Shown here: piece by piece, positions 19,305-27,418 of the stretch
Layout: each line of letters opens with the position of its first letter
Position numbering within the stretch: position 1 is the stretch's first letter
NCBI GenBank assembly: GCA_947628165.1
Contig: CANQYV010000007.1
Span: 1-39,391, forward strand
DNA length: 39,391 nucleotides
From: an uncultured Clostridia bacterium
Lineage (GTDB): Bacteria; Bacillota; Clostridia; Oscillospirales; CAG-272
Direction: 5' to 3'
Notes under the pieces: model-generated
Databases searched by the model: none
Told to the model about the DNA's origin: nothing
The model's input: only the letters and a program-made list of their open reading frames with translations
Translations under genes and position numbers: made by a program

Positions 19305-19835
19305 TCAGAGCGTTCCGAGAAAGTTATCTATAAGCTGTATTAAGTCGGGGATGACGATGACGGCGGCAAACGCGGCGGCGGCGCAGATGACGACGCCTAT
19401 AATGAGCGTAAAGAAATCGGTGCCTCGGCTCGCATATCTCACCTCGGCGCGGTATTTCAGCTCCTCGGGGATATAGAACCTCGCCGTCAGAAAGTCTATG
19501 TTCTCATGCTTTCGGAACTCGGGCTTCTTTGCTGTCGGCTTGTCGGCAGCCTCAGGCTCCTTTTCTTCATCTATTCTCATCACGAGGCGGCGCAGGGCGT
19601 TGTCAGTCCGCAGCGCGTTTTTGATTATCCAGTCCGTGCCGTAGCCGAGCTCCACTATCGTCTTCGCCTTTTCGGGAGAGAAGCATTCCTCCGAAAGCAG
19701 CGTCTTTACAAGTCCCCCTATGAGGCGCTTGTTGTAGACGGCGAGAAGCGACGCTATGACAATTCCCGCGAAAAGCGACCAAACGATGAGATCGACCGTA
19801 ATGAACGGATTGTAAAGTTCAAAATGCTCGTACAT
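19305..19835 (-). CDS. Putative membrane protein of unknown function
   Basis: I do not recognise a family. The 176-residue product has a hydrophobic helix near the N-terminus (about residues 13-33, VDLIVWSLFAGIVIASLLAVY), a charged soluble middle of about 100 residues, and a second strong helix near the C-terminus (about 142-164, FFTLIIGVVICAAAAFAAVIVI). This predicts a two-helix protein with both ends on the same side. The SD is GGGGGA. It lies between serS (28 bp) and the MORN-repeat gene (54 bp), suggesting cotranscription. Confidence 0.75.
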   Translation of the reverse strand: MYEHFELYNPFITVDLIVWSLFAGIVIASLLAVYNKRLIGGLVKTLLSEECFSPEKAKTIVELGYGTDWIIKNALRTDNALRRLVMRIDEEKEPEAADKPTAKKPEFRKHENIDFLTARFYIPEELKYRAEVRYASRGTDFFTLIIGVVICAAAAFAAVIVIPDLIQLIDNFLGTL

Positions 19836-19863
19836 AAATCATATATCCCCCTTTGAAGGGCGC

Positions 19864-21150
19864 CTATTTTTTCGGGACAATGACGTCCGTACCCATGTAG
19901 GGGCGGAGCACCTCGGGTATTTTTACGCTTCCGTCGGCGCAGAGGTTGTTCTCAAGCAGCGCTATCAGCATGCGCGGCGGCGCGGCGACCGTGTTGTTCA
20001 GCGTGTGCGGGAGATAAGTCTTCCCGTCCGCGCCCTTGACTCTTATCTTGAGACGCCTTGCCTGCGCGTCCCCGAGGTTCGAGCAGGAGCACACCTCGAA
20101 ATATTTTTTCTGGCGCGGAGACCACGCTTCGATGTCGCAGGACTTTACCTTCAGGTCCGCGAGGTCGCCGGAGCAGCATTCAAGCTGGCGCACCGGGATG
20201 TCCATCGAGCGGAAGAGGTCGACGGAGTGACGCCACATCTTGTTGTACCAGTCCATCGATTCCTCGGGGCGGCAGATGACTATCATCTCCTGCTTTTCAA
20301 ACTGGTGTATCCTGTATACGCCGCGCTCCTCGAGCCCGTGCGCTCCCTTTTCCTTGCGGAAGCAGGGGGAATAGCTCGTCAGCGTGCAGGGCAGTGTCGT
20401 CTCGGGGATGATCTGATCTATGAAGCGGCCTATCATCGAGTGCTCGCTCGTGCCGATGAGGTAGAGATCCTCGCCCTCGATCTTGTACATCATCGCGTCC
20501 ATTTCTGAAAAGCTCATGACGCCGGCGGCGACCTTGCCGCGTATCATAAACGGCGGCACGCAGTATGTGAAGCCGCGCGCTATCATGAAGTCGCGCGCGT
20601 ATGAAATGACGGAGGAGTGGAGCCTTGCGATATCTCCCATCAGATAGTAAAAGCCGTTGCCGGCGACTCTGTGCGCCGCGTCAAGGTCTATGCCGCAGAA
20701 CGACTCCATTATGTCTGTGTGATACGGTATCTCGAAATCGGGAACGACGGGCTCGCCGAAGCGCTGTACCTCGACGTTCTCGCTGTCGTCCTTTCCTATC
20801 GGGACGGACTTGTCTATGATGTTAGGCAAACGCATAAGAATTGCCGTCATCTTCTCGTCCGCCTCCTGCATGAGGCGCTCGACCTCAGACAGCCTCTCCG
20901 CGAACTCGCCGACGCGGCGCTTTGCTGCCTCTGCCTCCTCGCGGAGCCCCTTTGCCATAAGGCCGCCGATCTCCTTTGAAATGCGGTTGCGCTCGGCGCG
21001 CAGCGTCTCCGTTTCGCCGATATATTCGCGGCGCTTGGCGTCAAGCTCTATGACCTCGTCGACGAGCGGGAGCTTTTCGTTCTGGAATTTGTTTTTGATG
21101 TTCTGCTTTACTATATCGGGGTTCTCCCGAACGAATTTGATATCGAGCAT
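19864..21150 (-). CDS. serS: Serine-tRNA ligase
   Basis: Class II aminoacyl-tRNA synthetase that charges tRNASer (and tRNASec where present) in the cytoplasm. The 428-residue protein has the N-terminal tRNA-binding coiled coil (about residues 25-105), then the catalytic core with motif 2 FRKEKGAHGLEERGVYRIHQF and a motif 3 region (NNTVAAPPRMLIALLEN). The start MLDIKFVRENPDIV is the family's usual one; AAGGAGA precedes the ATG. It follows parB by 22 bp and likely shares its transcript. Confidence 0.97.
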   Translation of the reverse strand: MLDIKFVRENPDIVKQNIKNKFQNEKLPLVDEVIELDAKRREYIGETETLRAERNRISKEIGGLMAKGLREEAEAAKRRVGEFAERLSEVERLMQEADEKMTAILMRLPNIIDKSVPIGKDDSENVEVQRFGEPVVPDFEIPYHTDIMESFCGIDLDAAHRVAGNGFYYLMGDIARLHSSVISYARDFMIARGFTYCVPPFMIRGKVAAGVMSFSEMDAMMYKIEGEDLYLIGTSEHSMIGRFIDQIIPETTLPCTLTSYSPCFRKEKGAHGLEERGVYRIHQFEKQEMIVICRPEESMDWYNKMWRHSVDLFRSMDIPVRQLECCSGDLADLKVKSCDIEAWSPRQKKYFEVCSCSNLGDAQARRLKIRVKGADGKTYLPHTLNNTVAAPPRMLIALLENNLCADGSVKIPEVLRPYMGTDVIVPKK

Positions 21151-21172
21151 TTTTATGTCTCCTTAAAATGAT

Positions 21173-22066
21173 TTAAATTTTTACCGTCTGTCCGCAGAGC
21201 GATGTCAGAAGCTCTTCAAGATCCTCGTTGTCCTCGTATCCGAGCGCGACGTACTTGCGGCGACCGGACGTCTTTATCGTAACGGGCCTTCCGAGGGCCT
21301 CGCGCGCCTTGTCCTCGAGTATTTTTACATAATCGACGGCGTCCGGGGTTACTTCATTGTCATCGCCGTCCTTTTCGGCGGCGCGCCTGCGATTCATCGA
21401 TTTTGCGGCTGCCTCCGCGGCGCGGACAGACAGCCCTTCTGACATGATGCGCTCCGCGAGTATCGGTATGTCGAGCTTTTCCGTGAGGGACAAAAGAGCC
21501 CTCGCGTGGCCCGCCGTTATGTCTCCCGAGCGGAGGAAGGGAACGACCGAATCCGGCAGCTCGAGCAGACGAAGGCTGTTAGTGACGTAGGGACGCGATT
21601 TTCCTATGCGGGAGGAGAGCTCCTCCTGCGTCAGACCGAACTGCGAGATCAGCGCCCTGTACGCTTCCGCTTCTTCATACGAATTGAGATCCTCGCGCTG
21701 TATGTTTTCTATAAGCGATATCTCCGCGGACGTCATCTCGTCCGAGCTCAAAACTATTGCCGGTATCTCCGAAAGTCCCGCGAGCTTCGCGGCGCGCCAC
21801 CTGCGCTCGCCCGCTATGATGCTGTACCGTCCCGGCGCGGTCTCGGTTACGAGTATCGGCTGAAGGACGCCGTGCTGAGAGACTGAGTCCGCGAGCTGGC
21901 GCAGCGCTTCCTCATCAAAGAATTTGCGCGGCTGACCGGCGCGGGGTTCGACGGACGCGAGCCGCAGCTTGTAAACGCGGTCTGCGTCCGGGAAAAGCTC
22001 CCCCCCGGCGGAGTTGTCGAGAAAAACGGCGTCAAGTCCGCGTCCGAGCGGCTCTCTTTTTGCCAT
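21173..22066 (-). CDS. parB: Chromosome partitioning protein ParB (Spo0J)
   Basis: CTP-dependent DNA clamp that loads at parS sites, spreads and recruits SMC/condensin to the origin. The 297-residue protein opens with the ParB box MAKREPLGRGLDAVF that stimulates the ParA ATPase, then the CTP-binding motifs GERRWR (86-91) and ENIQRE (120-125), a helix-turn-helix with SRPYVTN (R158, the parS-type specificity residue), and a C-terminal dimer domain. It lies 83 bp behind soj and 22 bp before serS. The parS-like sites upstream of soj are candidate targets. Confidence 0.95.
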   Translation of the reverse strand: MAKREPLGRGLDAVFLDNSAGGELFPDADRVYKLRLASVEPRAGQPRKFFDEEALRQLADSVSQHGVLQPILVTETAPGRYSIIAGERRWRAAKLAGLSEIPAIVLSSDEMTSAEISLIENIQREDLNSYEEAEAYRALISQFGLTQEELSSRIGKSRPYVTNSLRLLELPDSVVPFLRSGDITAGHARALLSLTEKLDIPILAERIMSEGLSVRAAEAAAKSMNRRRAAEKDGDDNEVTPDAVDYVKILEDKAREALGRPVTIKTSGRRKYVALGYEDNEDLEELLTSLCGQTVKI

Positions 22067-22149
22067 ATTTCATTTTCACCATGCTTTCTTTATATTTTCT
22101 GTCGGATATTTTTAAACTTTAAAAATCGGGCTCCCGCCTCTTTATTATT

Positions 22150-22914
22150 TCAGAAAATGCGGGAAATTATTTCATCCGCGACGTCAAAATAGCACTGCGC
22201 GCCCTTGGAATTCTTGTCGTGATATATGATGGGCTCGCCGTAGCTCGGCGCCTCGCTCAGCTTTACGTTGCGCGGTATCGGCGTGCGGAACAGCTTGTCG
22301 GCGTAATATTTCTTCAGCTCGCCGACGATCTGATTCGTGAGATTGAGCCGCGGGTTATACATTGTGAGAAGTATGCCTGTTATTTCAAGCTGCCTGTTGT
22401 AAAGCTGCTTTATCTTTCTTATCGTCAGCATGAGTTGCGAAAGCCCCTCGAGCGCGAAAAATTCGCACTGCATCGGGATTATCACGCCGTTTGACGCCGC
22501 GAGCGAGTTTATCGTCAGTATTCCTAGCGACGGCGGGCAGTCCGCGATTATGACGTCATAGTCGTCGGCGACGGGTGCGAGCGCTTTTTTAAAGTGCCAC
22601 TGGCGCTCCGGCGTGTCCACAAGGTCAAATTCAGAAGCGGCGAGGTTGATATTCGCCGGCAGAACGGACAGACCCTCGTGTTTTGTCTCCACTATTGCGT
22701 CCGCCGCCGCGCACTGACCTATCAAAACCTCGTACATCGTCGAGCGGAGCTCTCTTTTGCTTATTCCCGTGCCGCTCGTGGTGTTCCCCTGCGGGTCCAT
22801 ATCAACGAGAAGAACGCGTTTTTTGCGGCTTGCAAGGCATGCCGCGACGTTGACGGCGGAAGTCGTCTTGCCGACGCCGCCTTTCTGATTTGCAAATGTA
22901 ATTATGTATGCCAT
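22150..22914 (-). CDS. soj: Chromosome partitioning ATPase ParA (Soj)
   Basis: Deviant Walker-type ATPase that binds nucleoid DNA as a dimer, moves or positions ParB-bound origins and, in Bacillus, regulates DnaA. The 254-residue protein has the deviant Walker A KGGVGKTT (11-18), the Walker B-type region [14 protein letters not shown] and an internal [11 protein letters not shown]. The ATG that starts [13 protein letters not shown] is preceded by GGAGGTG; the frame extends upstream but without similarity. A consensus promoter lies about 115 bp upstream. The order noc-soj-parB is the Bacillota one. Confidence 0.95.
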   Translation of the reverse strand: MAYIITFANQKGGVGKTTSAVNVAACLASRKKRVLLVDMDPQGNTTSGTGISKRELRSTMYEVLIGQCAAADAIVETKHEGLSVLPANINLAASEFDLVDTPERQWHFKKALAPVADDYDVIIADCPPSLGILTINSLAASNGVIIPMQCEFFALEGLSQLMLTIRKIKQLYNRQLEITGILLTMYNPRLNLTNQIVGELKKYYADKLFRTPIPRNVKLSEAPSYGEPIIYHDKNSKGAQCYFDVADEIISRIF

Positions 22915-23030
22915 CACGCGCACCTCCGTTAGTGCAGAAAAGATAAAACCACGCTGCCGTGTATATTGGCGGGTAAAATGCATTCCGTCCGGCTGACGCC
23001 GAAAAACGTCCCCGACGCCTGCATACATTT

Positions 23031-23059
23031 ATTATAACGGCATTCGACACGCTTGTCAA
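23031..23059 (-). promoter_or_regulatory. Consensus sigma-A promoter of soj-parB
   Basis: On the minus strand TTGACA (23054-23059) and TATAAT (23031-23036) are spaced by exactly 17 bp, a perfect consensus. Transcription would start near 23024 and leave a leader of about 110 bases. Confidence 0.92.
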
Positions 23060-23080
23060 TGCGCCGAGCCTCATTTTAAT

Positions 23081-23103
23081 AAAAAAACCGCCGCTCGCGG
23101 CGG
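23081..23103 (-). terminator. Rho-independent terminator downstream of noc
   Basis: Read on the minus strand, CCGCCG and CGGCGG form a stem around a 4-base loop and are followed by seven T. It separates noc from the soj promoter. Confidence 0.85.
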
Positions 23104-23117
23104 CGGGATCGAATACA

Positions 23118-23133
23118 TGTTTCATGTGAAACA
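23118..23133. promoter_or_regulatory. parS-like site 1
   Basis: TGTTTCATGTGAAACA matches the parS consensus TGTTTCACGTGAAACA at 15 of 16 positions, differing only in the central CG. It lies between noc and the soj promoter. Confidence 0.85.
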
Positions 23134-23164
23134 TTTCATGTCGGAGGAAGTGGAACAGAGGGTA

Positions 23165-23180
23165 TGTTTCACATGAAACA
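23165..23180. promoter_or_regulatory. parS-like site 2
   Basis: TGTTTCACATGAAACA matches the parS consensus at 15 of 16 positions and is the exact reverse complement of site 1, centred 47 bp away. It starts 12 bp after the noc stop codon. Confidence 0.85.
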
Positions 23181-23191
23181 TTGATGCGCCG

Positions 23192-24019
23192 TCACGGCGC
23201 ATGCGCTCCCCCGTCGGCGAGGCTCCCTATGCGGATGCGTATCGTGACGCCGTCCGCGCTCTCCTCGTCGCGCTCTATCTTTACGGGAACGCCGGAGCGG
23301 CGTATTATGTCGGCGGCGTGCTCGACGGAGTTGTAGAATAGGCTGAGGTTCCGTATCGAATAGCGGAGCTTCGGCTTGGGGGACGATTTCTCGCAGAGCG
23401 CCTCTATATATCGCTCGGTAGAGGCGACGTTCAGCGCATAGGAGATGATGTGCCGCAGCGCGGCAAGCCGCTCGCCTTCGTCGCGGATGCGAAGGAGGGC
23501 GCGGGCGTGGCGCTCGGAGAGGGAATTTTCGAGGATGAGCTTGCGCTCCTCATCGGTCAGGCGGAGAAGCCGCAGCTTGTTGGCGATATAGGACTGACTG
23601 ACCGAGAGCTTCTCCGCCGCTTCGTCCTGTGTGATATGGTATATATTTATTAAGGAAGAGATTGCGCTCGCCTGCTCGAAAATATTGAGATCCTCGCGCT
23701 GAAGATTCTCTATGATAGCGAGCTCCGCCGACTCCCTTTCGTCCGTATCGATGATTATGGCGGGGACATAGAGAAATCCCGCCTCTGTCGCGGCGCGCCA
23801 GCGGCGCTCACCGGCGACGATTTCAAACATCCCACCCTCCGCGCGCCTGACGGATATCGGCTGGAGAATGCCGTACCTTATTATACTGTCCCGCAAGGCA
23901 CAGAGCCTTTCGCGGTCGAAGTCTCGGCGCGGCTGGGAGGGGTTCGGGGAGAGCTTTTCTATCGGTATGTCGACGACCGCGCGCGTGCCGCACACTTCTT
24001 CTATTTTAAGAGTCTGCAT
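23192..24019 (-). CDS. noc: Nucleoid occlusion protein Noc (ParB family)
   Basis: ParB paralogue that in Bacillus blocks division over the nucleoid. The 275-residue protein has the CTP motif GERRWR (70-75), ENLQRE (104-109) and a helix-turn-helix with SQSYIANK. Q142 and K148 occupy the positions that separate Noc from ParB (glutamine and lysine in Noc; arginine at the first position in ParB), so I favour Noc over a second ParB. The ATG opening MQTLKIEEV has AAAGGGA upstream; a further ATG five codons earlier is possible. It lacks an amphipathic N-terminal helix like that used by Bacillus Noc for membrane binding. It precedes soj and has its own terminator. Confidence 0.83.
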   Translation of the reverse strand: MQTLKIEEVCGTRAVVDIPIEKLSPNPSQPRRDFDRERLCALRDSIIRYGILQPISVRRAEGGMFEIVAGERRWRAATEAGFLYVPAIIIDTDERESAELAIIENLQREDLNIFEQASAISSLINIYHITQDEAAEKLSVSQSYIANKLRLLRLTDEERKLILENSLSERHARALLRIRDEGERLAALRHIISYALNVASTERYIEALCEKSSPKPKLRYSIRNLSLFYNSVEHAADIIRRSGVPVKIERDEESADGVTIRIRIGSLADGGAHAP

Positions 24020-24369
24020 ATTTTTCCCTTTCATGTGTAAACGAGCTTTATGTGCGTATTTTACAGCGGGCGGCGGGCAAAAGAATGGCGAGTGCGCACC
24101 TCGGAAAATATTTTGTTTTCGCCGTTTATGAGGCTTGCCGGAAAACCGTATTCCAAAGTGCGGCATAAAAGAATTTCCCGTGATTTCGGCTCGCAAAGAA
24201 AGAGGTGCGGGACGCTTTTGCAAAAACGGTGCGCGGGAAGATGAGATTTCACGAAAGATAGACTGCTGTGGGCTTGAAAAGGGAGCGTTTAAGTGATAAA
24301 ATCAAAGAAAAGGGCGAGACGGCGTCCGCCGCCTCACCGGGAGCGCGAAAAGCGGAGGTAAAAGTTAAA
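24020..24369. promoter_or_regulatory. Gene-free interval between noc and the GH112 gene
   Basis: These 350 bp separate divergent genes. The right part holds the promoter at 24274-24302. An ATTTCCCG half-site resembling a Noc site lies at 24173-24180, but only 11 of 14 positions fit the full palindrome. No convincing noc promoter was seen, and no gene is recognised. mnmG and rsmG, which usually precede noc, are not here. Confidence 0.6.
24274..24302 (+). promoter_or_regulatory. Sigma-A promoter of the GH112-queG-addBA run
   Basis: TTGAAA (24274-24279) and TAAAAT (24297-24302) are 17 bp apart. Its position inside the 5' extension of the GH112 open frame supports the downstream ATG as the real start. 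Confidence 0.7.
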
Positions 24370-26535
24370 ATGGAGACGAAGAGAGGCGGTTTTACGCTGC
24401 CGGGCGAGGCGGGATACGAGAAGCTGACGCTCGAGCTCTGCCGTAAGTGGGGGGCTGACTGCATACGCGACAGCGACGGCACGACGCTCTCTGACGAGAT
24501 AATTTCCTCCGGCATACCGATATATTCGACGCTTTGCATGGTGCGTTCCGTCAATGAATACGCAAAGGCGCACCCCGAGCATCTCCAGCGCAATTTTCTC
24601 ATGTCGGACCCCGTCATGGCGGAGGGGGACACCGCGGAAATATTTCCGCTGAAAAAATATTTCAGAGAGCAGATAACGGTCTGCCCCGACGATGATGTGA
24701 AAGAATTCTGGGAGGTATGGGACAGAACGGCGGGGGTGCTTGTGCCCGCGGACAGCTGGGAATGGGACCCCGAGCGCGAGTGCGTGACCGTTTCAGGGTG
24801 CGCGCCGTACCATCTCTACACCGTCAGCTTTCTTTGCTGCCGAATCTGGGAAGAGATATCGATGTATAACCACATCACGAACGGATGGGGAGACCGCGAG
24901 CACCTGATGGCGGTCGAGCCGAGATACCCCGAGGTGCAAAAGGTCCTGCTCTCGTTCCTTGACGAATGGTGCACATCTCATCCCGCGACGAAGGTCGTGA
25001 GATTTACCTCGATGTTTTACAATTTCACCTGGATATGGGGCGCCGACGAGCGCGAACGGACGATATATACGGACTGGGGCAGCTACGATTTCAGCGTGAA
25101 CCCCGTCTCGCTCCGCGAATTCGAGCGCGAGTACGGATACAGAATGACGGCGGAGGACTTCATCAACAACGGAAAGCGGTGCGCGACGCACAATCCCCCG
25201 ACGAAGAAATACCGCGACTGGATGGAGTTCACGGGGAAATTCGTGCGCGAGTTCGGGCGCAAATGCGTCGACATTGTCCATTCGCACGGCAAGCTCGCCT
25301 ACGTTTTCTACGACGACACATGGATAGGAGTTGAGCCGTGGGGAGAGCATTTTGAGGATTTCGGCTTCGATGGGCTCATAAAGTGCGTTTTCAACGCGTT
25401 TGAGGCGCGGCTCTGCGCCGGGGCGAAGGTCGGCACTCACGAGCTGAGGCTCCATCCGTATCTGTTCCCGACGGGACTGCGGGGCGAGCCGACGTTCGCG
25501 CCGGGCGGCCATCCCGAGGCGGACGCGAGGCGGTATTGGGCGTGCGTGCGCCGCGCGCTTCTGCGCGTGAAGATCGACAGGATAGGGCTCGGCGGGTATA
25601 TTTCGCTCGTGGAGCCGTTCCCCGAATTCTGCGGCGAGGTGGAGCGGATCGCGGACGAGTTCCGCACGCTGCGCGCCTTGCATGAGGCGGGCGCGCCGTG
25701 GAGCACGGGGATCAGGGTTGCCGTTCTTCAGTCGTGGGGCAGTCTGCGGACTTGGAACTGCTCGGGGCACATGCACGAGCACCCCGAGCTGCCGCTCAAT
25801 CACATATACGAGGCGATGGCGGGCCAGCCGTTCGAGGTCAGGGCGCTGTCGTTTTCGGAGGTCGCGGAGCGCGGCGTGCCGGGCGACATTGACGTAATAA
25901 TAAACGCCGGGCGCGAGGGCGACGCTTGGTCGGGAGGCGAAGCGTGGGACGACGCGCGCCTGCTCGAGGCGATATCGACGTTCTGCGCGCGCGGAGGCGG
26001 CGTCATAGGCGTAGGCGAGCCGTCGGCGAGAAGAGGCGGGTTCCGCCACTTCCGTATGGGGGACATGATGGGCGTCGACCGCGAGACGGGAGAGACCATA
26101 TGCTTTGAAAAATACAGATACGAAATAAGGCCGCACTTCATAACGGAAGAGACGAAGTCGGCGCCGCGCTTTCACAACCACACGGCGGGAGTATACGCGC
26201 TCGGCGCCGATACGGACGTGCTCCTTGACGGGGAGGACGGCATCGTCGCGGCGGCGAAGAGGTACGGAAAGGGACGCGGCGTCTACCTCTCCGGCTTCAC
26301 ATACGGCTCCGAGAACGCAAGGCTCCTTTACCGCGCGATACTGTGGGCGGCGGAGAAAGAAGAGCTCGCGGACGTCTATATGACCGACAGCGCGGAGTTT
26401 GAATGCGCGTACTATCCCGCCTCCGGCAAGCTCGTGATAATAAACAACGCGCCGCAGGCGGGACGCGTCACGGTCAAAACGCCGCGGGGAGATGTGACGG
26501 CCGAAATCGCGGGCGAGGGCGTGGCGATAATATGA
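24370..26535 (+). CDS. GH112 galactosyl-disaccharide phosphorylase
   Basis: Inverting phosphorylase that splits a galactosyl disaccharide with phosphate into galactose 1-phosphate and the second sugar. The 721-residue protein closely follows Bifidobacterium lacto-N-biose phosphorylase: FTLPGE near the N-terminus, WGADCIRDSDGT (27-38), SGCAPYHLYTVSFL, MYNHITNGWGDREH (165-178) and FYDDTWIG, where D316 corresponds to the catalytic acid Asp313. It lacks a long insertion near residue 600 that the bifidobacterial enzyme carries, as do the shorter clostridial members that act on galactosyl-rhamnose. Substrate (lacto-N-biose/galacto-N-biose or galactosyl-beta-1,4-rhamnose) is therefore open. The ATG follows GGAGGT and is chosen over an upstream one by the promoter at 24274. 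Confidence 0.9.
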   Translation: METKRGGFTLPGEAGYEKLTLELCRKWGADCIRDSDGTTLSDEIISSGIPIYSTLCMVRSVNEYAKAHPEHLQRNFLMSDPVMAEGDTAEIFPLKKYFREQITVCPDDDVKEFWEVWDRTAGVLVPADSWEWDPERECVTVSGCAPYHLYTVSFLCCRIWEEISMYNHITNGWGDREHLMAVEPRYPEVQKVLLSFLDEWCTSHPATKVVRFTSMFYNFTWIWGADERERTIYTDWGSYDFSVNPVSLREFEREYGYRMTAEDFINNGKRCATHNPPTKKYRDWMEFTGKFVREFGRKCVDIVHSHGKLAYVFYDDTWIGVEPWGEHFEDFGFDGLIKCVFNAFEARLCAGAKVGTHELRLHPYLFPTGLRGEPTFAPGGHPEADARRYWACVRRALLRVKIDRIGLGGYISLVEPFPEFCGEVERIADEFRTLRALHEAGAPWSTGIRVAVLQSWGSLRTWNCSGHMHEHPELPLNHIYEAMAGQPFEVRALSFSEVAERGVPGDIDVIINAGREGDAWSGGEAWDDARLLEAISTFCARGGGVIGVGEPSARRGGFRHFRMGDMMGVDRETGETICFEKYRYEIRPHFITEETKSAPRFHNHTAGVYALGADTDVLLDGEDGIVAAAKRYGKGRGVYLSGFTYGSENARLLYRAILWAAEKEELADVYMTDSAEFECAYYPASGKLVIINNAPQAGRVTVKTPRGDVTAEIAGEGVAII

Positions 26536-26545
26536 GGCGCGCCTT

Positions 26546-27418
26546 ATGACGGACTTAAAGGAGCTTTACGGCATAGACGTCTTTGCCCCGATACCGCTTT
26601 CGGAATGTACGGTGAAAAAGCCGTATCTCTTGGAGAGGGCGGGACTGCCCTCGGACGGGAGCGGGAGCGCGCTTTTATTCCTGCTCCCGTATTACACGGC
26701 GGCGGGAGAGGGCGGAAACGTGTCTATGTACGCGGTCGCGGGTGACTATCACGAATACTGCCGCGCGCTTTTCGCCGACCTTTGCCCGAGGCTCGCCTCG
26801 GAAATGAAAGATGCGGTCTTTGCTGGATTTTCCGACCATTCGCCGATACTTGAGGCGGAGGCGGCGGCAAAGGCGGGGCTCGGCGTCATGGGCGAAAACG
26901 GGCTTTTGATATCAAAGGAATATTCCTCCTTCGTCTTTATCGGCGGCATATATACGGACGCCGGAGCCGACGCGTGGCGGGCGCTCGTCGGGAGAGGGCC
27001 GAGGGAGAGCTTTGAGGCGGGGCGCTGTCTCGGCTGCGGCGAATGCAGGCGGCGCTGTCCCGCGCAGGCGATAGGAGAGCGGGGACACATAGACGCGGAA
27101 AAGTGCCTTTCGGCGGTGACGCAGAAAAAGAAGCTGACGCCGGAGGATGAGGCGGCGCTCGCCGGAGCGGAGCTCGTTTGGGGATGCGACGTCTGCCAGC
27201 TCGTCTGCCCGTATACAAAGGCGGCGAGGCGCGCGGGCACGCTCGAAACGAAGCTCTCGTATTTCCGCGAGCGTCTCGTAAAAACGCTCGACGAGACGAT
27301 GGTATCCGGGCTTTTGTCCGCGGGAGAGCTTGAAAAGCGCGCGTTTTTTTGGCGCGGCGAGGACGTTATAATGAGAAATATAAAATTACTGAAAGGCGAA
27401 AAAGATGACAACGGGTGA
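26546..27418 (+). CDS. queG: Epoxyqueuosine reductase QueG-like iron-sulfur protein
   Basis: Probable cobalamin-dependent reductase for the last step of queuosine synthesis on tRNA. The 290-residue protein has the central DHSPILEAEAAAKAGLGVMGENG stretch and two 4Fe-4S motifs: CLGCGECRRRCPAQAI and, about 50 residues later, CDVCQLVCPYTK. It lacks the C-terminal HEAT-like extension of E. coli QueG, as is common in Bacillota. It starts 10 bp after the GH112 gene and its end overlaps the next gene by 14 bp. No other queuosine gene is seen in the window, so the exact role rests on family similarity. Confidence 0.85.
   Translation: MTDLKELYGIDVFAPIPLSECTVKKPYLLERAGLPSDGSGSALLFLLPYYTAAGEGGNVSMYAVAGDYHEYCRALFADLCPRLASEMKDAVFAGFSDHSPILEAEAAAKAGLGVMGENGLLISKEYSSFVFIGGIYTDAGADAWRALVGRGPRESFEAGRCLGCGECRRRCPAQAIGERGHIDAEKCLSAVTQKKKLTPEDEAALAGAELVWGCDVCQLVCPYTKAARRAGTLETKLSYFRERLVKTLDETMVSGLLSAGELEKRAFFWRGEDVIMRNIKLLKGEKDDNG

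Noticed and set aside
24173-24186. Possible Noc-binding site upstream of noc
   Set aside because: Only one half (ATTTCCCG) is intact and 11 of 14 positions match; similar half-sites occur by chance in coding DNA, for example near 5617 and 22160.
24268-24369. N-terminal extension of the GH112 protein from an ATG at 24268
   Set aside because: It would start upstream of the -35 box at 24274, is not similar to the family, and lacks the SD that the ATG at 24370 has.
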